From CAYMAZ01 sp964526285 (GTDB taxonomy: Bacteria; Bacteroidota; Bacteroidia; Bacteroidales; DTU049): a stretch of DNA of 6,980 nucleotides. The DNA lies in the NCBI GenBank assembly GCA_964526285.1, contig CAZGIW010000128.1, positions 1-6,980 on the forward strand, written 5' to 3'. The notes beneath the pieces are model-generated. The model searched no databases, was not told where the DNA came from, and worked only from the letters and a program-made list of their open reading frames with translations. Below are positions 1 through 5,671 of this stretch, piece by piece. A program made the position numbers and the translations under genes. Position 1 is the stretch's first letter; each line of letters opens with the position of its first letter.

Positions 1-53
1 GAGTTTGTTAAATATGAAAATCTAAGCTGGGTGTCCCAATGCACAAAACAGGA

Positions 54-97
54 GCGTGGTATTTCAGACTATGAAACACCACGCCTTTTGTTTTTTT
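54..97 (+). terminator. Rho-independent terminator, possibly bidirectional
   Basis: A 7-bp stem GCGTGGT/ACCACGC (54-60 with 78-84) continues after one mismatch into TTTCA/TGAAA (62-66 with 72-76), with a 5-nt loop. On the plus strand it is followed by a T-rich run ending in seven T (86-97). This is a textbook intrinsic terminator for a plus-strand transcript entering from the left. On the minus strand the hairpin is followed by a weaker T-containing stretch, so it may also end the transcript of the minus-strand T9SS cargo gene, whose stop codon is about 50 bp away. An upstream plus-strand gene probably ends at or before position 25, where the nearest in-frame stops lie, but too little is visible to annotate it. 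Confidence 0.85.
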
Positions 98-133
98 AAA
101 CCAGCTATCGTCTTTGCTTTTAACTACCAGGAT

Positions 134-1195
134 TTACTGTACAATCAGTTTTGTTTCAGCAATTCTTCTGTTATTCGTCATCCATCTCAACACATAAATT
201 CCGGACGGCCAGTTTCTTACATCAACAACTTCTGTTTTATCTGCAAACACAGATGAATACACCATACTGCCGTTGATGTTGAATATCTCAATTCTTTCTG
301 CATTTCCCTGTATTGTTTCAATTGTAACAAAATCAGATGACGGATTGGGAAAAACGGAGAACAATGGTGTATTTGTTGAAAATAATCCTGCACCTGCATT
401 TTTTACCCATTGTATGCTCAAAATTGTTGAATCTTCTTGTGCTCTCACTGTAAACAAAGGAAGACCAATAAACTTTGCATGATACGCAATCTCAATTTCA
501 TTAATCGTATCAGGTTCAACAGGATTCCACATTGAACCTAACCCCAAATCTGCATAAAACCAAAATGATTCAATTCTGTTTGCCTGCTTTAATTCACGTA
601 TGACATCAAAACTCCCTTCAGGATGAACAAAACTTCCCCACCCATCAACTGTTGAGCTTGTTTCTGCGTCAAATCTTAATCGAATTGAATCAACATAAAG
701 AGTTCCAAAAAAATCATCATAAAAGAAAGTCTCATCTAAAAGAGATGAACTTGTGTAGTTGGTTAAATATGTTAAAGGAAAAACCATAATTGTATCAGGA
801 ACAATAAATGGCATAACAATCACCGACGAAAATGTAACAGAGTCAACAATACCCAGCATAAGAAGATAACCAGCATTACTTTCAAGCACATACGCGCTTT
901 GTCCGGGAATACTTATTACCATATTCGTCGTTGGAAAAATTGCCTCGTAGGGAGTCCCCGAGGGATCAATGAAATGAAAGTCGTGAGTGTTATGCTCTGT
1001 AGGAACACCGGGTGTCCAGTTGAAGTTTGTTCCTGTCTGAAAATAATCATATGCTGGTTGCGTCTGCATTGTATCCTCACCATGAGATACAACAACCCCA
1101 TAATCAGGCATGTCTGCCTGTGTAATGACAATCTGGGCATAGGAAATACCCATACTTAAAAGGGTTACTGAAATAAATAATGTAAACTTTTTCAT
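134..1195 (-). CDS. Secreted protein with T9SS type A sorting domain
   Basis: A 353-residue exported protein of unknown function. The N-terminus is a clear Sec signal peptide: Lys2-Lys3, a hydrophobic core, and a likely signal peptidase I cut after SYA at residue 20. The mature protein opens with ITQADMP, which from memory resembles the ITSADMP-type opening of many uncharacterised Bacteroidota T9SS cargo proteins. The body (about 21-275) is beta-rich and aromatic, with no enzymatic motif that I recognise. Residues from about 278 to 353 form a T9SS type A C-terminal domain: FPNP at 282-285, an IEIFNINGSMV segment, then WPSGIYVLRW and a final basic strand ending KLIVQ. In the family this domain directs passage through the type IX system and is normally cleaved, with the cargo released or attached to the cell surface. 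The ATG start fits the signal peptide and lies 27 nt from a TAnnTTTG promoter element. The gene appears to be transcribed alone. Confidence 0.9.
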   Translation of the reverse strand: MKKFTLFISVTLLSMGISYAQIVITQADMPDYGVVVSHGEDTMQTQPAYDYFQTGTNFNWTPGVPTEHNTHDFHFIDPSGTPYEAIFPTTNMVISIPGQSAYVLESNAGYLLMLGIVDSVTFSSVIVMPFIVPDTIMVFPLTYLTNYTSSSLLDETFFYDDFFGTLYVDSIRLRFDAETSSTVDGWGSFVHPEGSFDVIRELKQANRIESFWFYADLGLGSMWNPVEPDTINEIEIAYHAKFIGLPLFTVRAQEDSTILSIQWVKNAGAGLFSTNTPLFSVFPNPSSDFVTIETIQGNAERIEIFNINGSMVYSSVFADKTEVVDVRNWPSGIYVLRWMTNNRRIAETKLIVQ

Positions 1196-1222
1196 GATAA
1201 TTTGGTTTTAAAGTTAATAATG

Positions 1223-1253
1223 CAAATCTAATAATAAAATTTGAAGTTCTAAA
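1223..1253 (-). promoter_or_regulatory. Bacteroidota-type promoter of the 353-aa T9SS cargo gene
   Basis: Read on the minus strand, TAGATTTG (1230-1223) matches the -7 consensus TAnnTTTG. After exactly 19 bp comes TTTA (1253-1250), a three-of-four match to the -33 element TTTG. Transcription would begin around 1216-1219, giving a leader of roughly 20-25 nt before the ATG at 1195. Confidence 0.6.
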
Positions 1254-1348
1254 CTATGAATGAAATTTTTAACATATTGAAAAAAAGGCATTAAAAAAAC
1301 TTAATAGTAATCATCAAAAACGGGTAAGTGATTTAAGTAATTGACATA

Positions 1349-1439
1349 AGGATTAGGTATAGGGTATAAGACAAAAGACAAAAGACAAAAGACAAAAGAC
1401 AAAAGACAAAAGACAAAAGACAAAGGACAAAAGGAAAAA
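1349..1439. repeat. 7-bp tandem repeat array (GACAAAA)
   Basis: Nine heptamers in a row occupy 1370-1432. Eight are exactly GACAAAA and the eighth in order (1419-1425) is GACAAAG. The seven-base register extends past both ends: AGGATTA (1349-1355), GGTATAG (1356-1362) and GGTATAA (1363-1369) on the left, and GGAAAAA (1433-1439) on the right. The whole is thus 13 units of a drifting heptamer. It lies between two minus-strand genes and encodes nothing evident. Such arrays are prone to copy-number change by slippage. Confidence 0.95.
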
Positions 1440-1577
1440 GCGATGCCCTGAGAAATGCAAGCATTGTTCTTCGGATTATGGAGAATTCCCCCTTCATTTT
1501 CTTGGATAATTTCGGGGGAGATAAAAGAAAGTTAGAATGATATGCACGCTAAGCCTTAGCATGTTATAAATATTTGA

Positions 1578-1636
1578 TATCTAATATTTTTTTACACTGA
1601 GTAAGCGAAACGCATCGAAGTGCTATCTAATATTTT
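1578..1636. repeat. Small palindromic element flanked by 13-bp direct repeats
   Basis: The 13-mer TATCTAATATTTT occurs at 1578-1590 and again at 1624-1636. Between the copies are 33 bp that carry an imperfect palindrome at 1595-1622. It starts CACTGAG, has a GCG-AAA-CGC centre and ends TCGAAGTG. The CACTGAG...TCGAAGTG outline resembles, from memory, short dispersed intergenic hairpins common in Bacteroidota genomes. The flanking repeats look like a target-site duplication or the trace of a duplication event, but the element is too short to encode anything. Confidence 0.6.
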
Positions 1637-1712
1637 CTATAAATACCATGTGTAAGTTATAGGGGTACAGAGGTAAAATCATAAGGAATAGGGCAACTTG
1701 CAAACACCTCGC

Positions 1713-2603
1713 TTATGTCGCTTCTTTCTCCCTCTTTGTCACAAGCCATACTCCCACAAATAAAAACATTGCTGCAATGATTTTGGCAATACTCAACTGT
1801 TCCCGCCCCGATATATATCCGATGAGACTTGCAATGAATGGTTGCAAATAAATATAAAACCCTATGATTGTCGCAGGAAGGCGCTTGATTGCAAAAATTG
1901 TCAAAAAATAGGTGAACAAAGTTGTCCCAATCACCACATAACCCAGCGCCAGCCATTCTTCTGTGTTTACATGTGAAAAACCAGCCCCTTTCATATAAAT
2001 GAATCCCAGAGGCGCATATGTCAACAAGCCTGCAAGAAACACATATTTTAATACCTGAACAGGTTCATATTTTGCCATCAATGGTTTGATGATTATCAGA
2101 TACATGCTGTATGCTGTAATATTTAACAGAATAAACAAATTTCCCTTGAAGTGCAGGTTGCTGATTTCAAGCGATTTGTCTGAAGTCACGATAATCACAG
2201 CACCAATAAGTCCTGCCACAATACCGACGTATTTTCGCAAACTCACTTTTTCCCTGAGTATGTAAACGGCAAACAATGTCACCAAAAGAGGGCTGAGGGT
2301 ATGCAAAATGCTGGTTTCAACCGGAGTGCTGTGTTCAAGTCCAGAAAAAAAGAAAAACTGATTTACTGTTACTCCCAAAAATCCAGCAAGCAATATTCTC
2401 AACAAATCTCGTGTTTCAATCTTTGCTGATCTCTTCAGAAAAAGACTTAACAGCCAAAACACAGCTGTTACTATGGCAATGCGGAAACTCACCACCTGAA
2501 ACGGAGTAAATGCCGGCATGGTGCTTTTGGCAATCCAGTAGTTGGCTCCAAAAAGAAGCCCTGCTGAAATCAAAGCCAGATGTGCTTTTGACTGGGGTTT
2601 CAT
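1713..2603 (-). CDS. EamA-family (drug/metabolite transporter superfamily) permease
   Basis: A 296-residue inner-membrane protein with ten predicted transmembrane helices (about 8-27, 34-55, 68-85, 97-115, 124-141, 153-172, 184-203, 217-236, 245-263, 272-289) and a basic C-terminal tail. It is two tandem EamA repeats. Each ends in the family pattern of a helix, a charged turn and a glycine-rich helix: SPLLVTLFAVYILREKVS with GIVAGLIGAVIIV in the first, and QPFIASLIGYISGREQLS with MFLFVGVWLV in the second. Length and topology are typical of the family. EamA proteins export or import small metabolites, often amino acids or nucleobases; the substrate cannot be read from the sequence. The ATG lies three bases after the stop of the NlpC/P60 gene, so the two are almost certainly co-transcribed and probably translationally coupled. 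No separate promoter is seen. Confidence 0.92.
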   Translation of the reverse strand: MKPQSKAHLALISAGLLFGANYWIAKSTMPAFTPFQVVSFRIAIVTAVFWLLSLFLKRSAKIETRDLLRILLAGFLGVTVNQFFFFSGLEHSTPVETSILHTLSPLLVTLFAVYILREKVSLRKYVGIVAGLIGAVIIVTSDKSLEISNLHFKGNLFILLNITAYSMYLIIIKPLMAKYEPVQVLKYVFLAGLLTYAPLGFIYMKGAGFSHVNTEEWLALGYVVIGTTLFTYFLTIFAIKRLPATIIGFYIYLQPFIASLIGYISGREQLSIAKIIAAMFLFVGVWLVTKREKEAT

Positions 2604-2606
2604 AGA

Positions 2607-3251
2607 TTATTTTTTTACCCTGCCTCCGGTGGCAAAACGATCATCATAATATTTTGTGTCAAGATGATCAATGATTACACCTCTTGAACTGGATGCATGA
2701 ACAAAATATCCGTTGGAAATATAAATTCCCACATGTGAAACCTGTTTCATGTTTATCTTGAAAAAAACCAGGTCGCCGCATTGCAACTGATCCCGCTTAA
2801 CAACACTTGATTGTTGCCACAAATCATACGCACTGCGCTTTGTGTCAATATTGTATAGCTTTTTATAAATAGTCATTACCATTCCGCTGCAGTCTGTTCC
2901 TTCCTTTGATTTGCCCCCGTATTTATAGGGAGTGCCCAACCAGGAATCAATTTCTTCAAGCAAAGTAACATCTTCGTTGCCATTGAGTGTAATGTTCCAT
3001 TTTTTTTCATATGTTGTATAAACATCTTTCTTCTCTTCAGGTTTGGTGTCTCTGGGCTTGCGTGGTTTTTTAACCTGTCCCCTGTCAGGCTTTTTATGGG
3101 GATCTTCATCAGAAAACACAACTCTGTAGGAAGATTCATTCTGATCACGACCCTGCTGCTGTGCCTCACGAATATGCTCAATCAATCCACGACATGATTG
3201 TAAGCCTGTGGCAATCAGCAATATAAGGAAATACCGAACAAGAAACTTCAT
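2607..3251 (-). CDS. NlpC/P60-family peptidoglycan endopeptidase lipoprotein
   Basis: A 214-residue predicted lipoprotein. Residues 1-20 are a short lipoprotein signal (basic start, hydrophobic stretch, lipobox LQSC with the modified Cys at 20). A hydrophilic linker rich in Lys, Pro and Arg (about 50-78) follows, then an NlpC/P60 cysteine peptidase domain (about 95-214). The expected active site is visible: Cys121 in TDCSG after TPYKYGG, His173 in SHVGIYI, and His185 in YFVHAS. The family cleaves peptide stems of peptidoglycan, typically the gamma-D-Glu to diamino acid bond, so a periplasmic or outer-membrane wall-remodelling role is likely. A longer reading frame reaches a TTG at 3272-3270. 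I reject it because that TTG lies inside the TAACTTTG promoter element and would put seven residues ahead of a normal signal peptide. It is the first gene of an operon with the EamA transporter. Confidence 0.92.
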   Translation of the reverse strand: MKFLVRYFLILLIATGLQSCRGLIEHIREAQQQGRDQNESSYRVVFSDEDPHKKPDRGQVKKPRKPRDTKPEEKKDVYTTYEKKWNITLNGNEDVTLLEEIDSWLGTPYKYGGKSKEGTDCSGMVMTIYKKLYNIDTKRSAYDLWQQSSVVKRDQLQCGDLVFFKINMKQVSHVGIYISNGYFVHASSSRGVIIDHLDTKYYDDRFATGGRVKK

Positions 3252-3269
3252 GAATGTCGAGATGTCTTT

Positions 3270-3277
3270 CAAAGTTA
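3270..3277 (-). promoter_or_regulatory. -7 promoter element of the NlpC/P60-EamA operon
   Basis: On the minus strand TAACTTTG matches TAnnTTTG, 18 nt before the ATG at 3251. No TTTG-like -33 element is found 19 bp upstream. The element supports the ATG at 3251 over the upstream TTG, which is part of the motif itself. Confidence 0.5.
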
Positions 3278-3350
3278 CATGTCATATGTGCTATATGTTT
3301 CTATTGTGAAATGAAGTTATAAACAATGCAATGTTGAATAATAATTCAAG

Positions 3351-3358
3351 TATATTTG
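3351..3358 (+). promoter_or_regulatory. Candidate -7 promoter element of malQ
   Basis: TATATTTG matches TAnnTTTG exactly, but no convincing -33 TTTG is found at 19 bp. It sits only six bases before the GTG chosen as the malQ start, so a transcript from it would have almost no leader. A weaker near-match, TATGTTTC at 3294-3301, would give a leader of about 60 nt. The shared divergent gap between the two genes (3252-3364) is 113 bp. Confidence 0.35.
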
Positions 3359-3364
3359 CACATT

Positions 3365-4876
3365 GTGAAGAAAGAAAATAGATTTTTTGAAAACCGCAGC
3401 AGCGGAATTTTGCTTCATCCTGCTTCTTTGCCGGGTTTGTGGGGAATTGGCACAATGGGTCAGGAAGCTTTTGGTTTCATTGATAAACTTTCAGAAGCCG
3501 GAGTAAAATATTGGCAGATGCTGCCTCTCACCCCAACCGGCATGGGAAATTCCCCCTATCAATCATGGTCCGCATTTGCAGGCAATACGATGTTTATATG
3601 TCCCCGAGAATTGAAGAAAGAAAAACTTCTACCTGAAGACCTGAACCCCGAAGAATTGTTTCCTGTTTCCCAATCCAAATTCATTGATTATAATCATGCT
3701 CACAATGCAGTTGATTTTTTCACACAACTTGCCCACAGAACATTCTTACAGTCAAATATACTGAGAGATGAATTTTTGCAATTTCGTGAGAAGCACCACT
3801 ACTGGCTTGAAGATTTTGCTCTTTTTGCTGCAATCAGGAATCAGCTGAAAGAAATACCTGTGCAGAAATGGCCTTCTTTGTTAAGAGAAAGAGACGAAGA
3901 AGCTTTACTTAAAAAAAGACGCGAACTGAGCGAACAAATTGAACTTGAAGAGTTTTCACAATTTCTGTTTTTCAGGCAATGGTTCAAACTGAAAGAATAT
4001 GCCAATTCAAAGGGCGTACTTCTGATTGGAGATTTACCCATTTATGTATCTACCGATAGTGTTGAAGTTTGGATAAGTCACGAACTTTTTGAAGTTGATG
4101 CCGGGCTGAATCCTGTTTTTGTTGCAGGTGTGCCGCCTGATTATTTCAGTGAAACAGGACAATTGTGGGGCAATCCGGTTTACAACTGGAAAAAACATGA
4201 AAGCAACAATTTTCAATGGTGGCAACAGAGACTGGAATTTGCTCTGAAAATGTTTGATGCTGTCAGGATTGATCATTTCAGAGGGTTTTCAGATTACTGG
4301 ACAATTCCTGCTGATGAAAAAACTGCCGAAAAAGGGCAATGGAAAAATGCTCCTGGAAAACTATTGTTTGAAACGATTATTCAAAAACATAGCCATCTTC
4401 CTGTTATTGCAGAAGATTTGGGTGAACTTTCGGATGAAGCAGTGGAATTACGTGAACACTTTGGATTCCCCGGCATGAAAATTCTGCAGTTTGCATTTGC
4501 AAATCCTGAAGAAAATTTGTTTTTACCCCATTTTTATGATAAAAACTGTGTTGTCTACACAGGTACCCACGATAATAATACCAGCCGTGGTTGGATTGAA
4601 GAAGACGTATTGCCCGAAGAAAAAGAATTTGCTCTGGAATATCTCAGTTGCAGTGAGGAAGATTTCTCAGAAAATTTTCTCCGACTGGGATGGAGCTCAG
4701 TAGCAAACACTGTCATTGTTCCTTTGCAGGATTTGTTTTCACTTGATTCTTCAGCAAGAATGAATACCCCTGGCACAGAATCAAACAACTGGCTATGGAA
4801 AATGAATGCTGAACAACTTGTAAATTTTCCTGTTGATAAATTAAAAAAACTGAACCGGTTATTTGGAAGAGAATAG
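3365..4876 (+). CDS. malQ: 4-alpha-glucanotransferase (amylomaltase, GH77)
   Basis: A cytoplasmic GH77 enzyme that transfers alpha-1,4-glucan segments between maltodextrins, used in maltose/maltodextrin and glycogen metabolism. Numbered from the GTG start (503 residues), it opens with the hallmark RSSGILLHPASLPG (11-24), then YWQMLPLTPTG and NSPYQSWSAFAGN. The catalytic residues are in place: nucleophile Asp303 in DAVRIDHFRGF, acid/base Glu350 in IAEDLG, and the third carboxylate Asp403 in YTGTHDNNT. RMNTPGT follows near the end. Length matches the short single-domain bacterial amylomaltases; it lacks the N-terminal starch-binding modules of the longer GH77 enzymes found in many Bacteroidota. 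The start is uncertain: no ATG fits, and a TTG at 3356 adds three residues but lies inside a promoter-like element. No other glycogen or maltose gene is in the window. Transcription is divergent from the NlpC/P60 operon and convergent with the HMA gene. Confidence 0.95.
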   Translation: MKKENRFFENRSSGILLHPASLPGLWGIGTMGQEAFGFIDKLSEAGVKYWQMLPLTPTGMGNSPYQSWSAFAGNTMFICPRELKKEKLLPEDLNPEELFPVSQSKFIDYNHAHNAVDFFTQLAHRTFLQSNILRDEFLQFREKHHYWLEDFALFAAIRNQLKEIPVQKWPSLLRERDEEALLKKRRELSEQIELEEFSQFLFFRQWFKLKEYANSKGVLLIGDLPIYVSTDSVEVWISHELFEVDAGLNPVFVAGVPPDYFSETGQLWGNPVYNWKKHESNNFQWWQQRLEFALKMFDAVRIDHFRGFSDYWTIPADEKTAEKGQWKNAPGKLLFETIIQKHSHLPVIAEDLGELSDEAVELREHFGFPGMKILQFAFANPEENLFLPHFYDKNCVVYTGTHDNNTSRGWIEEDVLPEEKEFALEYLSCSEEDFSENFLRLGWSSVANTVIVPLQDLFSLDSSARMNTPGTESNNWLWKMNAEQLVNFPVDKLKKLNRLFGRE

Positions 4877-4927
4877 TTTTTCAGTAAAGAAATTGTAACT
4901 GCTCAATGCTATTTTAATAAGCCACTC

Positions 4928-4978
4928 CCATCGGGATTCCTTTCCCAACTTGTCCCTATGGGATCGGGAAGCCGATGG
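4928..4978. repeat. Imperfect inverted repeat downstream of malQ
   Basis: CCATCGG (4928-4934) pairs perfectly with CCGATGG (4972-4978), and the stem continues past a small bulge with TTCC/GGAA (4937-4940 with 4967-4970). Inside and overlapping it are two alternative mini-hairpins of the same form, TCCC-ATC-GGGA (4926-4936) and TCCC-TAT-GGGA (4953-4963), and ATCGGGA occurs twice (4930, 4963). No T run follows on either strand, so it is not a normal intrinsic terminator. It begins about 50 nt after the malQ stop. Confidence 0.65.
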
Positions 4979-5087
4979 CTTGGAAAAATTCACAAATTTT
5001 CTGTTTCAATGGCTTTTGCAGAAAATAGCTCTGACGAATCACAATAGAAAATTTTTTGACACTTTTTTGTGTATGCACAGAAATTAT

Positions 5088-5214
5088 ACAATACAAAAGG
5101 CTAAGTTTGTTTTGTTGAAATTGCGACGAGAAGGATTCTCAGGAGCAATTTCAACATAACAAATCAAAGACAACGAAGTTGACTTTGCTCCAAAAGAGTA
5201 GTCTTTTGTATTGT
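5088..5214 (+). ncRNA. Predicted three-way-junction RNA or foldback element
   Basis: Three stems nest without conflict. The closing stem is 16 bp, ACAATACAAAAGGCTA (5088-5103) with 5199-5214; the only non-Watson-Crick position is a G-U pair (5100 with 5202). Arm two is 19 positions with one T-T mismatch (5106-5124 with 5145-5163) and carries an apical GAGAA/TTCTC hairpin (5128-5140). Arm three is CAAAG-CAAC/GTTG-CTTTG (5165-5187) with one A-A mismatch and a GAA loop. Junction linkers are 2, 1 and 11 nt. No reading frame explains this. It could be a plus-strand small RNA, a structured malQ 3' UTR, or a non-autonomous mobile repeat with long terminal inverted repeats. The inverted repeats are certain; transcription and function are inferred. 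Confidence 0.45.
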
Positions 5215-5255
5215 TAGCACATAATATTCGTGAAAACTCGTGTATTAGTGGCTAA
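5214..5255 (+). repeat. Hairpin adjoining the three-way junction
   Basis: TTAGC...GCTAA close a bulged stem: 5214-5220 with 5248-5255 (one bulged G), then TAATA/TATTA (5222-5226 with 5243-5247), a T-G pair, one mismatch, and CG/CG around an 8-nt loop. That makes about 15 pairs. The same bases show a short direct repeat: ATTCGTG at 5226, ACTCGTG at 5236 and ATTAGTG at 5244. It shares bases 5248-5255 with the next hairpin, so only one can form at a time. Confidence 0.5.
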
Positions 5256-5281
5256 AAAAACTACGATTTTTTTTTAGTCAC
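5248..5281 (-). terminator. A/T-tract hairpin, candidate terminator of the HMA gene
   Basis: Positions 5248-5260 (GTGGCT then seven A) pair with 5269-5281 (seven T then AGTCAC) over 13 positions, the one irregular pair being G-U on the plus strand. Read on the minus strand it starts 34 nt after the HMA stop and has a seven-T run within its 3' arm, as in A/T-tract terminators. The plus strand has a nine-T run at 5267-5275, so it may serve malQ transcripts too. The stem is AT-rich, which makes the call tentative. Confidence 0.4.
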
Positions 5282-5314
5282 ATGGTGATAAATTGGTGAG
5301 CAGGTAGAAGAAAT

Positions 5315-5587
5315 TTATTGTGAAATTCTTCCAATAATACAGCTTTTTTTGCTTTTGAATTTTGTTATGAGGTTGTTGGTTTCATTCACTTCGGGATAGC
5401 CCAGAGAAAAAAGTTTTTTCACAAAGGCCTCTCTTTCAATAGCATCTGAATGCAGAATAGTCACCTCATCTGTGGCAAGGTCAACTTCTGCAGTTTCAAC
5501 TCCATCCATATTAAGAAGATTTTTTGTAATTGTATTTACACATCCCCTGCAGCTCAGGTTCATTATTTGTATTTTGCTTGTTTTCAT
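5315..5587 (-). CDS. Small heavy-metal-associated (HMA) domain protein
   Basis: A 90-residue cytoplasmic protein with one HMA domain (about 1-68) of the kind found in copper chaperones and in the N-termini of copper-exporting P-type ATPases. The metal-binding CxxC is Cys13-Arg-Gly-Cys16 in NLSCRGC, with Leu at the usual Met of the MxCxxC pattern. The expected beta-alpha-beta-beta-alpha-beta order fits, including VETAEVDLATDEVTI and FVKKLFSLGYP. A tail of about 20 residues beyond the domain is Lys-rich and holds a third cysteine (Cys83). It likely binds Cu(I) or a similar soft metal, but no ATPase or metal regulator lies beside it. A longer frame begins at a TTG at 5629, beyond the promoter element; the ATG at 5587 gives a normal domain start. 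It appears to be transcribed alone. Confidence 0.85.
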   Translation of the reverse strand: MKTSKIQIMNLSCRGCVNTITKNLLNMDGVETAEVDLATDEVTILHSDAIEREAFVKKLFSLGYPEVNETNNLITKFKSKKSCIIGRISQ

Positions 5588-5618
5588 GTCATCATTTGTT
5601 TTAAAAAGGTTTGAAATA

Positions 5619-5649
5619 CAAAGATACAAAATTTTTCTGACAATACCAA
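5619..5649 (-). promoter_or_regulatory. Bacteroidota-type promoter of the HMA gene
   Basis: On the minus strand TATCTTTG (5626-5619) matches TAnnTTTG. Nineteen bases further upstream is TTGG (5649-5646), a three-of-four match to the -33 TTTG. The expected leader is about 25-28 nt to the ATG at 5587, which supports that start over the TTG at 5629. Confidence 0.6.
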
Positions 5650-5671
5650 TATGTCACTCTCATTGTACTCA

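Larger units (their letters stand above)
1196..1712. other. Gene-free stretch between the T9SS cargo gene and the EamA gene
   Basis: This 517-bp interval holds no convincing coding sequence. It contains the promoter of the leftward gene, a heptamer tandem array, a GCTAAG/CTTAGC near-palindrome (1548-1560), a C5/G5 inverted pair with a 21-nt spacer (1488-1492 with 1514-1518), and a small palindrome bracketed by 13-bp direct repeats. No convincing intrinsic terminator for the EamA gene is visible just after its stop. The C5/G5 pair could form a long-loop hairpin but has no adjacent T run. Confidence 0.7.
4877..5314. other. Convergent gene-free gap rich in inverted repeats
   Basis: These 438 bp separate the 3' ends of malQ and the HMA gene. 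I see no credible coding sequence. Nearly every part can pair with a neighbour: an imperfect hairpin at 4928-4978, an 8-bp perfect pair ATTTTCTG/CAGAAAAT (4996-5003 with 5019-5026), TGTG/CACA at about 5069-5079, a predicted three-way junction at 5088-5214, and two overlapping hairpins at 5214-5281. A convergent gap needs only one or two terminators, so this is more structure than expected. Confidence 0.8.

Noticed and set aside
1..25. End of an upstream plus-strand gene
   Set aside because: Stops occur at 9-11 and 23-25 in two frames and the terminator at 54-97 suggests a gene ending here, but too few codons are visible to choose a frame.
56..256. Plus-strand frame of 66 residues at the left end
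   Set aside because: It begins inside the terminator hairpin and lies over the T9SS cargo gene's 3' end on the other strand; the product has no recognisable features.
1370..1432. CRISPR array
   Set aside because: Units are 7 bp with no spacers, and no cas genes are near; it is a simple tandem repeat.
1548..1560. GCTAAG-C-CTTAGC as an operator or terminator
   Set aside because: It is a short near-palindrome without a T run or nearby gene start; it could easily be chance.
4950..5159. Plus-strand frame of 69 residues in the convergent gap
   Set aside because: It starts at a TTG, ends within the inverted-repeat arm, and its bases are explained by pairing; no family resemblance.
5088..5214. Retron msr-msd region
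   Set aside because: Long inverted repeats around hairpins recall a retron RNA, but no reverse transcriptase gene is in the window and no branching-G context can be argued.
5085..5216. TA target duplication around the foldback element
   Set aside because: TA occurs on both sides (5085-5086 and 5215-5216), but a dinucleotide in AT-rich DNA is not evidence and the termini do not match symmetrically.
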